A stretch of 25,187 nt of DNA, taken from the IMG/VR virus record IMGVR_UViG_3300042731_004592, positions 1-25,187 of that record. One strand, given 5' to 3'. Source of the DNA: a virus. Below are positions 22,738-25,187 of this stretch, piece after piece. The stretch's first letter is position 1. Every line of letters begins with the position of its first letter. The translations under genes and the position numbers were made by a program. The notes beneath the pieces are model-generated. The model had not been told where the DNA came from. It searched no databases and was given only the letters and a program-made list of their open reading frames with translations.

Positions 22738-25137
22738 TCACTCCTTTTCGAGGATATATAGCTTACTGTTGACCTGTGTCCCCTCTTTTTTGAAGGATTT
22801 ATCGTTTAAGGATTGTTCGTGTGTAACTAAATGTTTAAACGGCGCAATTAGTTTATCACCGCTTGGCCCCGCCGGTAAAATAAGAGCGGCTTTCCCTTTT
22901 CCTGTCCAGTGTTGATTGACGGCCTTTTCTATAATTTTTGCCGTTTCTGTTACATGCTCAACGCCTTTTGTTGTAAACGGCGGGTTCATTAATAGAACAT
23001 CTGCCCTGGAAATCGACGGATCAACCTGAAGAAAATTTGCTTGGCGGACGGTTTGATCGCCCCTGTTCGCAAACTCCTTGAGCTTGGGATCGATTTCAAA
23101 TCCCAGTGCCGATACCGCGCCCTGCTCGAGCGCATATTTTAACAAACGGCCCTCGCCGGCTGTTGGATCCAGTACGGTTTTGCCTTTAACGTCGGCTAAT
23201 TCTGCCATCTGATAGGCTACTGGATGCGGTGTGTTGAATTGCCCTAATCTGCGCTGATATTCCGTCAGCTTGGGCGCTGGTTTTGCCTGTTGCATCCGTT
23301 CAAGCTCGGCCATTCTCGCCGCGCCGGTTTTTTTAACGTCACCAACACCTGGCGCTTCGCCGGGTAACTCCTCGCCAAATTTTTTCAGCGCGCGCTCAAT
23401 TTTATCTAGCTTGCCCCTGCCCTGCCTGCGCTTACCGGTATCGGGATCATAGCCCCATTCTGATAGTAGCCGCCTCGACGTTTCGTATCCCCGCCGTTTT
23501 ATGCTGCCTAGCCGATCGGGGTCTGCCACCCCCAATACCTGATCAATTCGATACTGCGCCTCTCCGATAATCCGTTTGTACTGGGTTTTCAGTCGCTCGA
23601 TCTGCTGTTGCCGCGCCTCTTCATTGCGCTGTTTTAGCGCGGCCTCTTGCGCCTCGCTGGGTTTAATCTCGGCGGCAACCCTGCGCTGTTTGGCTAGCTT
23701 CAATAGCTCCTTCGCCGCCTCACCATCCTCGAAGGACATAACCGGCTGCCCTCGCACTTTTGTTAGAATTGCCCCTTTCAGCGTATCATAGCCGCTAAAA
23801 TGTAATAACACACCCTGCTCGTCGCCCTGCGGCTCGACCACATAAACCGGACGGCTGTGATATGTTGAGGTTTTCCATTTATTCCACGCGCCGCTGCGGT
23901 TCGTTGTGCGGGTTTCTATGCGCCAACCGTGCCCGGGTTTGTAATTCACCTTCACTTGGAGCTTTCCGCGATCGCCAAATCGACTAATCGGATAATCCGG
24001 GATCGTGTATTCATCAACGATCCGTCGATTTTTTAGATGTTCATATAGCTGTGCTGCGTCGGGATTGTTTTTAACAACGTCGGGGGTCTCGCCGCGCGGA
24101 AGTTCATCAAGGGATTGATCCGCCCTTACCTCTGCGCGCTCGGCCTCCGCTCGTTTTTCCTTAATCTCCTTTCGTTTTGAAGCGTGCGCGGCCGATGCCT
24201 TGCTTCTTAAATAATCATTAATATGGACAATAGCCCGACGGAAATTCGCCCGTGGACTATCGCTGCCGAAGCTGTGCTCATTTCCAACGTCGGCATCTGG
24301 CGGCAACTTTGAGACCTGGACCAATACGTCATACAACGCATTTTTCATCTTTTCGGCCTTTGGCCCCTTGATCCCCTTTTTGGAATAGATTTTTATCAGC
24401 TCGTCATATTCCTCTTTTACCTCTTTAAAAAACGGGTGCTCTCCTGCGCCAAGCTCCGCTTGCGCCACCTGTTTTTTTTCTGGCTTAACATATGGCTCGG
24501 GCTTTTCCGATTCATGAGCATATCCCCAGCTCACCCGCTCACCAACGCTAAACGTTGCTCTTACCATTTGACCGTTGTCGCCAAGGGTCACCTTTATGGG
24601 CTTGCGCGCCCCTTTGTATCTAACCTGATAAACGCCGTGCCCCTCGTCTTTTAAAACCTGATAGACATAATTTTCACCCTTTGGCCTGCGTTTAAGCGAA
24701 TCATATTGAGGAACCTGAAACCAATCACCAACTTTTAGCCCCTCCCAAAATTCCCGAGATGATTTTGGCTCTGGTTTGGCCTCTGGCTCTGGTTTGTCCT
24801 CGTGGTGTGGGGTCTGTGTAACTCCCTTTTCAGGATACCAATATTCCCAGCCATGGCCTTTACGTCGTCGATATCCGCCCCTTTTTCCGCCCGGGATTAT
24901 TTGCCATCCTGCGCCTGGTGGGGTTGGTTTTGTTTTAGTGGGGACAACTAGTTTTTTTGTTTTTTCTCCCGCCGGTTTGCGTGGTCCAAATAGCCCCAAT
25001 TGCTCGGCTTTTTGTAGATCGTCGGCTGATAAAACATTCATCAAAGATTTGCTAAACTGATCGTTATTTTTCAACTCAATAATCAGCCGATCCATTGCCG
25101 CGTTAACACGTTTTCGCTCTTCACTATCTGGCGGCAT
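22738..25137 (-). CDS. Polyvalent protein with N6-adenine methyltransferase domain (799 aa)
   Basis: Residues 46-50 are QLGLF, a sliding-clamp-type motif. GAGWQIIPGGKRGGYRRR to GWEYWYP (76-102) is a module shared with the next protein. A beta domain (about 128-215, VGDWFQVPQYDSLKRRP) and long charged helical regions follow. The C-terminal 160 residues are a Rossmann DNA methyltransferase: LDPTAGEG (motif I, 656-663) binds S-adenosylmethionine and NPPF (718-721) is the catalytic motif of N6-adenine enzymes. Target specificity is not readable. The stop lies just before the next ATG. ATG 25137 has only a weak GGGA upstream and the frame stays open for 16 codons to the edge, so the true N-terminus may lie outside. 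A virion-delivered antirestriction role is inferred by analogy with P1 DarB. Confidence 0.84.
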   Translation of the reverse strand: MPPDSEERKRVNAAMDRLIIELKNNDQFSKSLMNVLSADDLQKAEQLGLFGPRKPAGEKTKKLVVPTKTKPTPPGAGWQIIPGGKRGGYRRRKGHGWEYWYPEKGVTQTPHHEDKPEPEAKPEPKSSREFWEGLKVGDWFQVPQYDSLKRRPKGENYVYQVLKDEGHGVYQVRYKGARKPIKVTLGDNGQMVRATFSVGERVSWGYAHESEKPEPYVKPEKKQVAQAELGAGEHPFFKEVKEEYDELIKIYSKKGIKGPKAEKMKNALYDVLVQVSKLPPDADVGNEHSFGSDSPRANFRRAIVHINDYLRSKASAAHASKRKEIKEKRAEAERAEVRADQSLDELPRGETPDVVKNNPDAAQLYEHLKNRRIVDEYTIPDYPISRFGDRGKLQVKVNYKPGHGWRIETRTTNRSGAWNKWKTSTYHSRPVYVVEPQGDEQGVLLHFSGYDTLKGAILTKVRGQPVMSFEDGEAAKELLKLAKQRRVAAEIKPSEAQEAALKQRNEEARQQQIERLKTQYKRIIGEAQYRIDQVLGVADPDRLGSIKRRGYETSRRLLSEWGYDPDTGKRRQGRGKLDKIERALKKFGEELPGEAPGVGDVKKTGAARMAELERMQQAKPAPKLTEYQRRLGQFNTPHPVAYQMAELADVKGKTVLDPTAGEGRLLKYALEQGAVSALGFEIDPKLKEFANRGDQTVRQANFLQVDPSISRADVLLMNPPFTTKGVEHVTETAKIIEKAVNQHWTGKGKAALILPAGPSGDKLIAPFKHLVTHEQSLNDKSFKKEGTQVNSKLYILEKE

Positions 25138-25187
25138 GAAAATTCCCGCATGTTCGGGAATGCCGAGGCGCGTTCCGGCAACAAGAT

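Noticed and set aside
22732-22741. GTG at 22741 as start of the 802-residue protein
   Set aside because: AAGGAG abuts this GTG but lies eight bases before ATG 22732, so the ATG is the better start.

Overview
The window looks like part of the virion-structure region of a tailed, double-stranded DNA phage (Caudoviricetes) or a prophage. Every supported gene lies on the minus strand, so transcription runs from high to low coordinates. Genes are packed end to end with many ATGA, TAATG or few-base junctions and mostly clear Shine-Dalgarno sequences. There are no tRNAs, IS elements, CRISPR arrays or integrases. The host cannot be named. Composition is moderate GC, the ribosome binding sites are ordinary bacterial, and the tetramer GATC is clearly over-represented in the parts I counted.

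In transcription order: (1) 25137-20324 encodes two large mosaic proteins. The first ends in an N6-adenine DNA methyltransferase domain (NPPF motif). The second strings together small phage-type domains. (2) 20314-17991 encodes the portal, a small beta-rich virion protein and a 93-residue unknown. (3) 17991-9109 encodes a Mu gpF-like head-morphogenesis protein fused to a pyrophosphatase-like domain, then a 2234-residue protein with an HExxH metallopeptidase-like centre and a SNF2/superfamily-2 helicase. (4) 9112-5501 encodes a zinc ribbon protein, the prohead protease, an acidic scaffold-like protein and a major capsid protein with an extra Ig/fibronectin-like insertion. A strong intrinsic terminator follows the capsid gene. 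(5) 5414-1 encodes a set of small beta-rich virion proteins, a repeat-containing fibre-like protein and, running off the left edge, a further structural protein.

The most striking feature is the group of four large multidomain proteins threaded through the portal/head genes. They fit the 'polyvalent protein' class thought to be packaged in the virion and delivered with phage DNA. All four contain one pentapeptide of the type Q-[LM]-[GD]-L-F (QLGLF, QMGLF, QLGLF, QLDLF) in a linker. This matches the bacterial sliding-clamp (DnaN/beta) binding consensus QL[SD]LF. My main hypothesis is that this phage carries virion-delivered enzymes (methyltransferase, helicase/metallopeptidase, pyrophosphatase-like domain) that dock on the host or phage clamp, as a distributed counterpart of the P1 DarB antirestriction protein. 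The same proteins also share other short modules: a GW..YWY module, an REW..G..K..G.W module and His-rich helical hairpins.

A second notable feature is a 28-residue segment, identical at 20 positions, shared by the tail of the prohead protease and the N-terminal arm of the capsid protein. It may be the element by which the protease enters the prohead or recognises its substrate. No convincing promoter was found. The terminase, and probably the start of the operon, lie beyond the right edge.
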